Positions 45,883-55,466 of a DNA stretch of 64,000 nucleotides are shown here, in pieces. The notes beneath the pieces were generated by a model. It was given only the letters and a program-made list of their open reading frames with translations. It had not been told where the DNA came from and made no database searches. The stretch is from Cloeon dipterum (lineage: Eukaryota; Arthropoda; Insecta; Ephemeroptera; Baetidae). The stretch's first letter is position 1. The number at the start of each line of letters is the position of its first letter. The position numbers and the translations under genes are program-made. The stretch is taken from the NCBI RefSeq assembly GCF_949628265.1, contig NC_088790.1, positions 26,850,545-26,914,544 on the forward strand, written 5' to 3'.

Positions 45883-47326
45883 ATGAGGATAGTGATTTTG
45901 TCTCTTCTGGCCGGCGCCGCGTTTGCGCTGCAGCCGCAAATGCCCGCCGATCTGGCTTCCAATGAGATCCAGAGGCAGATGTCCGGCGACAACCTGTTGT
46001 CCGACATCATGAACCAGTGCTTCCAGAGCCTCAACCTCGAATCCATGACCTGCATGCGCGTCCGAGTCCTCATGTACATGAACCAGCTGATGGGTGAGTG
46101 CCCTGAATTCCAATTCGCGAACAACACCGCGGTGCCCCCCGAAATCCATTCCCTGGATTCAATTTGTTCCGAAATTCACAGGTCACAATCAAGCCCGCCA
46201 GCCCCAGTTCCACCCCCACATGCTGGAGCGCAAGGACAATGGCCCCCTCCCCGACGCCGTGCCCCGCGACGAGGCCGCCGACGAGAAACTCGACCAGATG
46301 ATTGCCACCAGCGTCGCCAGATACGCTAAGAGCCACGTCTTCCAGGTGCAGCTGCCCGAGACCCTGTTCCAGGGCGTCCAGCTCACCTTCAACCCCAGCA
46401 CCTTCGACCTCGACTACAAGTTCCCCGCCACCACCGAACGCATGAGCAGGGGCATGGCTGAAGGTAAGTGACCTGAATTCCGCATCGATATCACAATTTG
46501 GTCAGAAAAATCAGTGATCTAAATTGTCCAAGCAACGGGTGCCAGATGTGAGATAAAATTGGTTCCCACTGCGCAGATCCAAGATGGCGTCTGAATGTGG
46601 GAAGCAAAAAGCTCTCTTTGGATTGCCGTACGAGTGTCAAGAGTTTGCTTTTACGATCCAAAAGACACAATTAGTTAAGAGTAATGAAAATTATGTCACA
46701 ATATTGACCAAAACTTGCTTCTTTTCGCGCACTTCCACCGGACGCCATTATATCTGCGCGTCGCACGAATCTGACCCCCGCTGCTCTCTAGACATTTTCC
46801 CTTTTTGTCTAACGCTGTGATTTCCTTTTCCCCAGCCCGCGGCATCCTGAAGAAGAAGCTGCTGCTGCCCGTTCTGCTGCTGCTCAAGCTCAAGATGAAG
46901 GCCCTGATGCCCATCCTGGTCCTCATCTCCAGCATCAAGGCTGTCAAGGCCCTGGTGATCAGCAAAATCGCCCTGCTGGTCGTGGTCGGCTTCGTCTTCA
47001 TGCAGCTGTGCAAGAAACTGGGCGGAGGCGGCATGATGCCCCCTGCCATGATGCCCGGCATGCCCGAGATGACCCCTGCTCCCCCCTCCGCCGGCTACGG
47101 CGCCCCTCCGATGCCCTACAACGCGCCGTCCGCTCCCCAGAACTCGTACGGACCTGCCGAGACCTCCTGGGAGCCCACCGCCGCTGCCTCCTCCAACTCT
47201 TACAGCCGCGTCTACGACGCCCACCAGCTCGCCTACAAGAGCTACTACAACCCCCAGGGCGACGCCACCGTCCAGCCCCAGCAGACGTCCTCCTCGTCCG
47301 CTTCCAGCTCCACCCCTACCCAGTAA
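45883..47326 (+). CDS. Osiris-family protein C (DUF1676)
   Basis: Three exons, 45883-46093, 46182-46463 and 46836-47326, give 327 aa. Signal peptide MRIVILSLLAGAAFA; two-cysteine region (NQCFQSLNLESMTCMR); DUF1676 body (VFQVQLPETLFQGVQLTF); junction ARGILKKKLLLPVLLLLKLK into the hydrophobic segment (IKAVKALVISKIALLVVVGF); then a long Gly/Met/Pro/Ala/Ser/Tyr-rich tail with the family motif as DAHQLAY and a Ser-rich end. The tail is unusually long and of low complexity. Intron 2 is mostly filled by a family-C MITE. The intron positions before the ARGILKK and RKGKLKK junctions match between genes B and C (phase 1), supporting tandem duplication. Osi20-like by position only. Confidence 0.93.
46533..46783 (-). 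mobile_element. MITE family C, copy 4, inside an Osiris intron
   Basis: 251 bp, inverted relative to the copies at 19.5 and 37.8 kb, with ends CAACGGGTGCCAGA and CTGACCCCCGCTG. No matching 8-bp flanks remain. It fills two thirds of intron 2 of Osiris C and ends 52 bp before the exon. Confidence 0.85.
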
Positions 47327-47557
47327 ACCTCAGCCCTTTTCCACCTTTAGACGCAAAATTATACCTCTTCCTCCTCTCTTTTCCTGACCAAGTCAATCAC
47401 ATAGACTTTTCTGACTGTACCTTTTTATCTGATCGCTATACGCATACGCGATATTATCCAGCAGCGCTCTCGCATTTCCCCAGCTTTTGCTGTGCAGAAG
47501 TCCTAAATTTAATTTATTGCCCCTTAATTTATTATGTATATGATAAGAGTTTTTAGA

Positions 47558-47563
47558 AATAAA
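47558..47563 (+). terminator. Poly(A) signal, Osiris gene C
   Basis: AATAAA about 230 bp after the stop. Confidence 0.7.
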
Positions 47564-47742
47564 GATTTTGAGAACTGACAGAAAACACGGTCTTTAGTAA
47601 ATAAAAACAACCTGTGCAACTTACAGACATAACAATATAAATGAGCACAAAAAGAAAAAAGTAAATAAAGATTCAATGGATTTTAAAATGAAAAAACTAA
47701 ATGCTGATTGGAAAATAACACAGATACAGCAAAACAAAAAAG

Positions 47743-48155
47743 TTAAAGAGTATAATGATACAGGATATTTTAATTGTTGGTTGCCATAATCAATTTATCG
47801 ATAAACAATTTGTTCAACAATTTGCAATAATAAAAACGGACCTTCCCACAATAAAAATTCAAATTTTGTCAATTTTCTCCAAAATGTACAGTGCTTGAAG
47901 ATATTTTCTTGGCATATTGCGATTCCTTTCGTCGAGATCTGTCCAACGGTTTATTGGGACTTGGATTAGAAATTAAATCGGATTTCAAGTAAGGAGACAG
48001 CCATTGCCATTTGAAAAGCACGGAAGCTTTCCAGCCAAATTTCTCAAAAAATTACAGCGCTCCTTAGGTCAATTAAGGTTAACTGAATCCTAAGGGGCGA
48101 GGTTATGCATTGGCAACAAGCATTTTCCAGGCTTTTCCAATATAATTCCTCTTCA
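47743..48155 (-). mobile_element. MITE family A, copy 6 (inverted)
   Basis: TTAAAGAGTATAATGATACAG at the left and ATAATTCCTCTTCA at the right, both diverged from consensus; the right TTAA has become TTCA. The interior is intact in reverse orientation. Confidence 0.85.
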
Positions 48156-49031
48156 ACAAACACAAAATTTTTAAGTGTTATAGAGTTGATTGTTGCCTTT
48201 TTGTGCAACAAGGAAATTCAATTTTATTGTTAATAAGCCAAAAAGGAAATTCGCGTTTGGTTGTTGAGCTACGCGCATTTATTTTTCTGCTACCACAACA
48301 CGATATCTACTATATCCTACATGTTGATTCAGAAGGCCAGCACAAACGCGAGTCATTAGTTGATGCCTTGTTTTTAACATTAAAATGTTAAGCGGCAGTT
48401 TTAGAAATGACAAATTATTTTTTTAACGCCCGAAGTTTTAATTGTACTTTAACGAAAAAAAGTATCAACACTTAATTTAATTTCTAACCATTTAATGACA
48501 TGTGTATTAACGACAGAGGAGAATATTAGAGTTGTTTTTTGCCCTATCACGGTAATATCAAATAATATTTTTTAAAAAAGCTTAGTTAGATCAGAGCAAC
48601 ATATTATTATATTTTGGCGTAGGGGTACGTTCTCCGAGTAATATAAAAAGGTAAAAAGGGAGGAGGTATGTTGAAAAACTTTCTTTATAGTTTTTTCATT
48701 TCAACATGATGGATTGAAGTCTTTTGGAGCTCTCATCAAAAGGCCGAGTACAGGTAAAAGTTAATTCAAATTACACTCACAGAATTTGTATCTATTTGTT
48801 AAAAAATATAGAAATTGATACGAATTGATCTTGGGGCCACTGTATACAATTATTTTTTGTTTTAATTAGCTTCTAGGTAGCTATTATTATAAAAATAAAT
48901 TTAATAAATTGACATTTTTTGACAAACTTCCTTTTTTTGCTTGGAACATTTAGGAAACAATGAGATTATCTTAATTTAAAAACAATCATCTTATAGAACG
49001 TATCAATTCGTGCCTTTAATTTTCGACGTTT

Positions 49032-49472
49032 TTAAAGAGGAATGATACTGGAAAAGCCTGGAAAATGCTTGTTGCCAATGCATAAACTCATCCCTTAGGA
49101 TTCAGTTAAAGCCTAAATTGACCTAAGAAACACTGTAATTTTTTTAGAAAATTGGCTGGAAAGTTACCGTGCTTTTCAAATGGTAATGGCTGTCTCCTTT
49201 ACTTAAAATCCGATTTAATTTCAAAACCAATAGTTTCCCCAATAAGTGGCATACACAATTGGACAGATCTCGACGAGAGGAATCGGAAAATGCCAAGAAA
49301 ATATGTTCAAGCACTCTAAATTTTGGAGAAAATTGGCAAAATTTGAATTTTTATTGTAAGAAGGTCCTTTTTTACTATTGCAAATTGTTGAACAAATTTT
49401 ATCGATCAATTGTTTATGGCATCCAACAATTCCAATAATTTTCAATTGTTGCCCAGTATCATTCCACTTTAA
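49032..49472 (+). mobile_element. MITE family A, copy 7
   Basis: 441 bp with TTAA at both borders and near-consensus ends. It ends 18 bp before the ATG of the next small gene, so it must contribute that gene's upstream sequence if the model is right. Confidence 0.92.
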
Positions 49473-49489
49473 CTAAGGAATAAAACGTA

Positions 49490-50014
49490 ATGAGCTATAA
49501 TTCGATTCCTGGCACAATGGGTTGGAGCAAATCAGCTCTTGAGCCTCTAATTAATGTGCATTTTTGGCCTGAAGGACCAGACGCCAATTCCTCATTGTGA
49601 GTGAAAATATGTGAGCATAGTTTTAACTATTTCAGGTAACTGACTGTGAGGAAAAAGACAACCTGTGCTGGCCAACAATTCTTTCAACCTAAAGTTCCAT
49701 TTTTAACGCAAGAGCATTCAAGAAAGGAGCCAATGCAGGACCCAGGAGCTAATTATTTCTACCCAAACCATCAAAATTTTTATTTATTTTCAAACCATCA
49801 ACAAAATGGTCAGCCACAACCACAAGTCATCCTCACACAGATGATAGACCCCTACGACAACCGCGCAGATTCGATATGGGTGCCAGTTTACGTCACACCT
49901 ACCCAGCAAGGAAATGGCTATTACGCCTACAGTTACCTGCCAACGATTTGGAACCTGCAATCTCAGATGCATCATGCTAAACTGATGAAGAAAGATGCAT
50001 CAACTCAAACCTAG
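49490..50014 (+). CDS. Small Pro/Gln/Tyr-rich protein 1, unknown function
   Basis: Tentative model: exon 1 49490-49596 (starts MSYNSIPGTMGWSK, ends NSSL with donor TT/GTGAGT) joined to exon 2 49651-50014 for 156 aa. The stronger-looking acceptor at 49635 would bring an immediate TAA, so either the 49650 AG is used or translation of exon 2 starts at the internal ATG 49733 (MQDPGANYFYPN). The C-terminal part is rich in Asn, Gln, Pro and Tyr and includes DNRADSIWVPVYVTPTQQ. Exon 1 ends with the same residues and donor (xGSL or NSSL, TT/GTGAGT) as exon 2 of the gene at 52.6 kb, and RADSIW recurs as RADSLW in the next gene, so the three appear related. No known domain. Confidence 0.45.
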
Positions 50015-50902
50015 CTCGCACCGCCAATACAAAGTGAGAATAAACTGTTAATAGTGGCGAGAAGGCGCCACAAAACAAACAAACAAAGCCCGAAATTTGA
50101 AACTCCAAAAATAGGAAGTGGAACAACGACCAAATGCTGAAGGAAACCTGAATGACTTTATTAATAACAGTTTGTTAAATATATTGCCTTTAGAGTGAAT
50201 AATGTAATAATTAATGGAAGTGTATATTATGCTTCCTTTGCTGCTCTGGCACTTATCAGAAATGAAAACATTTGTTATTTCATGTAAAAGAAAAATGTTT
50301 TTAGCGTAATTTTAACATTTAAATACATTTTCAATAGATTTACGTCCTTTGGTTAAACGTTGATTGTCTGGCAATGAAACAAATGAAATTGTAATACAAA
50401 AAATTGTGAGAAAAATTTAGTATGTAAATTCGTGCTTATCTATATTAAGATAAATCTTGATGTCTGACATGTTTTTATTGTTTTAAAAATAAATTTTCAG
50501 TTGAATATGACAGTTGTGTATTCTCAGTTAATACCATATTAATTAGTCACTTATCAGTAATTAAGACGAAAGTGGTAACAAATCTATTTTATTTTTTTCT
50601 GCCAAAACGATTAGGGCTAACACAGAATATAATTCTGTCAATGCATTATTAATGTTAAATTTTGTTTAAAACCTAAAAATGATGTAACACGAGCTGCAGA
50701 TTGTTTACAAAATGTTTATATTTTCTTTTAGCAAACACCTTTCAATATACAATGCGGAACAAAACATCTTAGTAGTCTTTGAACCCTACACTTTGAAACT
50801 TCAACTGCAGACAACATATTTTCAATTCGATCCTTAATTCTGTGAGAAAAACCTAGTTCAGTTTCTTCCGTGCTTTCAACACATAGATATCATCGTTTCA
50901 TC

Positions 50903-51238
50903 ATGTCCGATTGCGAGACAAATCCTGACGAGCAACCCTTTGAGTATCAGCCTGTGCCGGTGGCACCGTACTGGGCGCCAACCCCTGTAATTTACCTTGT
51001 GAGGACTGCAACGAATCCTGGCCGCGCCGACAGCCTCTGGGAGACGCGTCCTCCGCCGCCGCCGGTGTGGCCGAACCCTCGCAGAGATTTCTTGTGGGTG
51101 CCGCCGCCACCATCACCGCCTCCTAACTGCCATCCCCTTTGGATCAACGTCAACGGAGGTCTGCTGGAGCTTGTCCCTGTGACCCCGTGGCACCTGCATC
51201 AAAACATAATAGGTTATTTTAAACTCAATTTCTACTAG
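50903..51238 (+). CDS. Small Pro/Trp-rich protein 2, unknown function
   Basis: A single-exon ORF of 111 aa. It starts MSDCETNPDEQPFEYQPVP, is about 25% proline, and has regularly spaced tryptophans (APYWAP, DSLWET, PVWPNP, DFLWVP, HPLWIN, TPWHLH). GRADSLW matches NRADSIW of the gene upstream. No signal peptide, membrane segment or known domain is seen. Its GC-rich reading frame in AT-rich flanks argues for a real gene, but no TATA box or confident poly(A) signal was found. The tail (NIIGYFKLNFY) looks less constrained and may be intronic read-through, because GTTATTTTA after ATAG could be a weak donor. Confidence 0.5.
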   Translation: MSDCETNPDEQPFEYQPVPVAPYWAPTPVIYLVRTATNPGRADSLWETRPPPPPVWPNPRRDFLWVPPPPSPPPNCHPLWINVNGGLLELVPVTPWHLHQNIIGYFKLNFY

Positions 51239-51380
51239 ATAGTAAAATTCAAATTTTACCATAAAAGGAATTTACGGCATAGAGAATGATTAGACCGCAT
51301 AGCAGAATAAGGTTTAAGGTGGTAAATAGGAAACTAAAACCTCACCAGTATTTATAATGCAATTAATTTTTCCATTAGTT

Positions 51381-51791
51381 TTCAAGTGAAATGATACAGG
51401 GCAACAATTGAAAATTATTTGAATTGTTGGATGCCATAAGCAATTGATCGATAAACAATTTGTTCAACGATTTGCATTAATAAAAACGGACCTTCCTACA
51501 ATAAAAATTCTAATTTTGCCAATTTTGGAGAAAATTTACAGAGCTTGAATATATTTTCTTGGCATATTCTGTCCAACGGTGTATGCCACTTATTGGGGAA
51601 ACTCTTGGTTTTGAAATAAAATCGGATTTCAAGTAAAAGGAGATAGCCCTTTTACCATTTGAAAAGTACGCTAACTTTCCAGCCAATTTTTTCAAAAAAT
51701 TACAGTTTAGGCTTTAACTGAATCCTAAGGGACGAGTTTATGCATTGGCAACAAGCATTTTCCAGGCTTTTGCAGTATCATTCCTCTTTAA
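51381..51791 (-). mobile_element. MITE family A, copy 8 (inverted)
   Basis: 411 bp: the left border has drifted to TTCAAGTGAAATGATACAGG; the right border ATCATTCCTCTTTAA is intact. The interior has small deletions relative to the other copies. Confidence 0.85.
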
Positions 51792-52560
51792 ATACTGCGG
51801 GCACAGTCTTGAAAAAATCTAATTATTCTATTATCGGCGGAAGACTTTTACTTTCCTATTTTACACTCATTAAAAACAATAAGAGACACTAATTGTTATC
51901 AGAAGAAACAAGTTGCCAAGAGTTGGTTAAAATCGTTGTTTTTATTCATCGCTAATGGAATTTCAGTCATGAACGTATCAATTTACTTTCAATTTAAAAA
52001 ATAAAAAAATTACAGCAAATAATGGTTTTGAGCTTTTAAACATTGTTTCTCTGGTTCCTATTTTAAAAGTAATTTCAACAGCTGGTTATAAAAAAAGGTT
52101 TGCTGGTTTAAATCGGGCGAGATGGAAAATATTTGATCAAACCCTAAATATACATAGGTTTATCATTTCAATCAATTTGCACTAGCGACAGGACTCTCCA
52201 AATTATTTTTTCCAAAAATCACATTTAGTCATGGTCATGGGAGGTATCTTAATTTTATTCAGAAGTTCACCGTTCCAGCATACGTTGAAACAAAGAAAAT
52301 AAGCTAGTCAAAGTTCGTTTTTTCATAATATGGAATTCTAATAAATAATACCAATACAAAAATAGGTGTTTAGATGATGTGAATTTTGTGCAATACAAGA
52401 AGCAGGCGAGTTTGGGTGCAGAAGAGAGTGGAAGGAATTTTAAGAATTTTTTTTATCAATATTCCGTCTCGCTGAGGCATTGCCACACTTTACTGCGAAC
52501 GAGCATAGCGGCTTTTGCCACTGTGGCCTATATTTATTTATAATTTTTTAAGTTTGCATT
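51792..52560. other. AT-rich intergenic stretch
   Basis: About 770 bp between the MITE and the next gene. Nothing recognised apart from a possible promoter region close to 52500-52600. Confidence 0.5.
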
Positions 52561-52605
52561 TAACTGCGTTTTAAACTTTTACGAAGCACAGACAGGAACT
52601 GTAGG

Positions 52606-54095
52606 ATGGATAGAAATCAACAATTTCCGAGAACTCCTATTAATAACCCTGCTGGTAGGAAGAATTCTAATCGCACCATACCTGCTCCTTATTTGAACTT
52701 CTAGTGGAAAATGATAATCATAACTCATCCGTTTTACTTTTTCTAGATGACACGGAAAATCCGGTGATGCCAGCCAACATCAACGAGGACCCTAATGAAT
52801 ATCATCCACCCCCAGCAATCCCCCATCATCAGATTGGAATGCAGCCGCCAATGCAAATGGATCGGAATAATGGTTCGTTGTGAGTTTACTGGCCAGCTTT
52901 TGATACTAATATTTCCTCTTTCATTGAAGGTGGCCAGCAAATTTTAGAATCCTGGTTTACCAGCCCTATCGACGGCAGCAATGTGAGGATGTTTCATTCA
53001 CCACCTGATGATTTGCACTGGTCCCCCGATCAGCAGCAAATTCCGGGGGCACCTGTTCATCAGCAAAATCTGGGGGCACCCTTTTATCAGCAAATTCCGG
53101 GGGCACCCTTTTATCAGCAAATTCCGGGGGCACCCGTTCATCAGCAAAATCCGTGGTCACCCGTTCATCAGCAAATTCCGGGGGCACCCTTTTATCAACA
53201 AATACCGGGGTCCCCCGTTCAGCAGCAAATTCCGTGGTCACCCGTTCATCAGCAAATTCCGGGGGCACCCTTTTATCAACAAATACCGGGGTCCCCCGTT
53301 CAGCAGCAAATTCCGTGGTCACCCGTTCATCGGCAAATTCCGGGGGCACCCTTTTATCAGCAAAGACCATGGGCACCCGAACAAGTGCAAGAGCCCCACG
53401 AAAATAATGAGTCTAGAAGGTTGCGAGAATTGTCCAATAGCAAGAGGAATGAAATCGTTCAGAGGAATTCGAGCCTTGCAACAAATCTTCATGAAGGAGC
53501 AGACTTGCAGTTTTTGGACTTTAATGGTCTCGGCTCGGATGAAATCGCTCGAATTGAAGATATTCTACATAATCCGGCTAACGCGGCCCAACAGGTGCAA
53601 TTGCCCCCCGTAATTAACGAAAATGAAGAGTCTAGAAGGTTGCGAGAATTGTCCAATAGCAAGAGGAATTCGACCCCCGACACAAATCGTCATGAAGAAA
53701 AGTTGCAGTTTTTGGACATCACTGGTCTCAACTCGGATGAAAGCGCTCGAATCCAAAATGTTGTATGTGATCCGGAATTTTTACTCCACCTGAGTGACAA
53801 TATAAATATTTTCAAAGGAGAGTTGAATTTTTTGGACTTGAGCGGCCTCAGCAATGCAGAACGCGTTCGCATCTATGATATTTTATTTCACAGACGTAAT
53901 GCGAATGAACCAGCCCCCGTCGAAGCGCTTCCGGAACCCGAAGTTCGCTCAAATATTTCTCGGCCTATGCAAACAGCATTTCGCAGTCAAGGCAAACACC
54001 ACAAACAAGCTCGAAGACAAAATAGTCGAAAGCAAGTTAAAGCGCCATCAAAAGAAGCTGATGTAAAGTGCAAGGAAGAGGATAAGAAAAAATAG
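52606..54095 (+). CDS. Nonapeptide-repeat protein with three Usp10-N-terminus-like motifs
   Basis: Model: exons 52606-52654, 52747-52879 and 52964-54095, in phase, 437 aa. The N-terminal 60 residues are Pro/Asn/Met-rich (ENPVMPANINEDPNEYHPPP). Then about 13 tandem nonapeptides of type QQIPGAPFY / QQIPWSPVH (residues about 80-200). The rest is charged and holds two copies of RRLRELSNSKRN and three copies of a motif: LQFLDFNGLGSDEIARIEDI, LQFLDITGLNSDESARIQNV and LNFLDLSGLSNAERVRIYDI. This motif resembles QFIDWAGVDEHECSRVQSIL at the N-terminus of Usp10, 1.4 kb downstream. The protein ends in a basic Lys-rich tail. An alternative acceptor at 52929 would give a short product ending CEDVSFTT. Function unknown. 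Both other frames across the nonapeptide array are open too, because the repeat unit is a multiple of three. Confidence 0.7.
53036..53386 (+). repeat. 27-bp coding minisatellite, about 13 units
   Basis: Tandem 27-bp units (core CAGCAAATTCCGGGGGCACC) encode the nonapeptide of the host gene. An 81-bp higher-order unit (three 27-mers: GAPFY, GSPVQ, WSPVH types) is duplicated almost exactly at about 53170-53250 and 53251-53331. Confidence 0.88.
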
Positions 54096-54307
54096 TCAAC
54101 AAATGATCCTGACACTGGGAAATACATCTTAGAATTGATTAAAAAATGTTTGTTATTACAAAATCTCCGTGTTTTGGAGATTTTATTTTGATACTTGCGT
54201 TTTTAAAGGAGACTGACTTGATATGTGCCAAAGAAAGGAAAGGAATTTCCTGAGAATTTTATTTATACCCCGTTTTTTATATGGAGCCTAGGATGGTAAA
54301 TAACGTA

Positions 54308-54313
54308 AATAAA
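54308..54313 (+). terminator. Possible poly(A) signal of the nonapeptide-repeat gene
   Basis: AATAAA about 210 bp after the stop, in AT-rich DNA; other AT-rich hexamers are nearby, so the choice is uncertain. Confidence 0.4.
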
Positions 54314-54968
54314 TGTCCACTCTGAGTTTTATAGAGGCAAATAATAAGTGTTCGTTTTAATATAATTTACAGTATACACCTGAATAACTAAAAAATATTT
54401 ATTTTTGGGAATTAAAAAATTTAGGACTTTAATAAACACAAATAAATTTAAAAAATTTACGGGATATAAAATTTGACAAAAACTATAGAGGATTAATTCA
54501 CAGAATTCCTATTTCTGTCAAATTTATATAACAAAATTAATTAATAATCATGTTATTAACTATTTTTAATTGCTATGCAAACAGTTTAAAGCTTATTATA
54601 TATAAGATAGCATTAAATTATTATTAATTTTCCTCTTATCAATTTGGATAGCATTAAAATGCACACACACTCAACAGCTAAAAATTAAAAAAACAATTTA
54701 ATTTTCTAATAATTATTATTATCTGAAACTTTTAGACCGCGGGGAAATCTATCATCATTTTATGTTGTAAGTTTAGTAAAAGACACACAGCAGTAGTATC
54801 ATCTTTGTAATTTAAGATAACTGACATTAGTGTTCATGTAAAGACGTTAAGATATCAGAGATAAAAAATAATAATCACAAACAACAAACTTACGACCTAG
54901 GCTTAAGACAAAAGAGGAAAAAGGTAGTACACACATATGTACTGAACTGCAGCGCAAAAAAAGGAACT
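54314..54968. other. AT-rich spacer before the Usp10 upstream element
   Basis: About 650 bp, extremely AT-rich; no gene, RNA or repeat recognised. Confidence 0.5.
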
Positions 54969-55215
54969 GTAAGGATAAGGAGGATAGCAGAACTAGAACC
55001 CAGGACCGGCGGATACGCCATAAGTATGTCCGAGTCTAGTAGTGGAAAAGAGACACGCCCACTTGACAGGCAGTGTAAATAATGTTACTTACCCTCTCGT
55101 GACGTCAGAAACGCAGCATTTCAGGAGGGCGAGTTCGAATTCCCAACCGAAAAGTATGGCGCGTGGCGTATCCGCTGGTCCTGCATGCTATTCTACCCAG
55201 TTCTATCATCCTTAC
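54969..55215. mobile_element. MITE family F, single copy
   Basis: Imperfect inverted ends of about 45 bp: the left contains AGGACCGGCGGATACGCCA, the right TGGCGTATCCGCTGGTCCT, with GTAAGGAT and ATCCTTAC outermost. There is no coding capacity. A GTTCGAATTCC string inside (about 55131) recalls a tRNA B box, but no tRNA fold forms. No clear target duplication. It ends about 250 bp before the Usp10 ATG, so it may lie in or next to the promoter. Confidence 0.65.
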
Positions 55216-55466
55216 TACTAAAAATAATTATGTTGGTACTCCCGTGCGGACTCTGATTTTGATTCACTCCACCAGACTTTCACCAAAGCCTCAGTAAACG
55301 AATGTTGGCAGCCCTGCGCCAGCGGTAGCTTATAGCTTAACAAACGCGCATCACTCTCACGGCAGCGATCTGTGCAGAAGAAGTTTACCATCGAAAGTCC
55401 CGAAATTTCCCCGAATTTGAGCCCATTAACCGACCGCAATGTTATAATTCAGCAAATATTCCGATA

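Noticed and set aside
52966-53376. 136-aa antisense and 201-aa alternative-frame ORFs across the nonapeptide array
   Set aside because: Any 27-bp repeat without a stop keeps extra frames open; neither extends into conserved sequence outside the array.
55120-55145. tRNA gene suggested by GTTCGAATTCC
   Set aside because: No acceptor or anticodon stem can be formed around it; it lies inside an inverted-repeat element.
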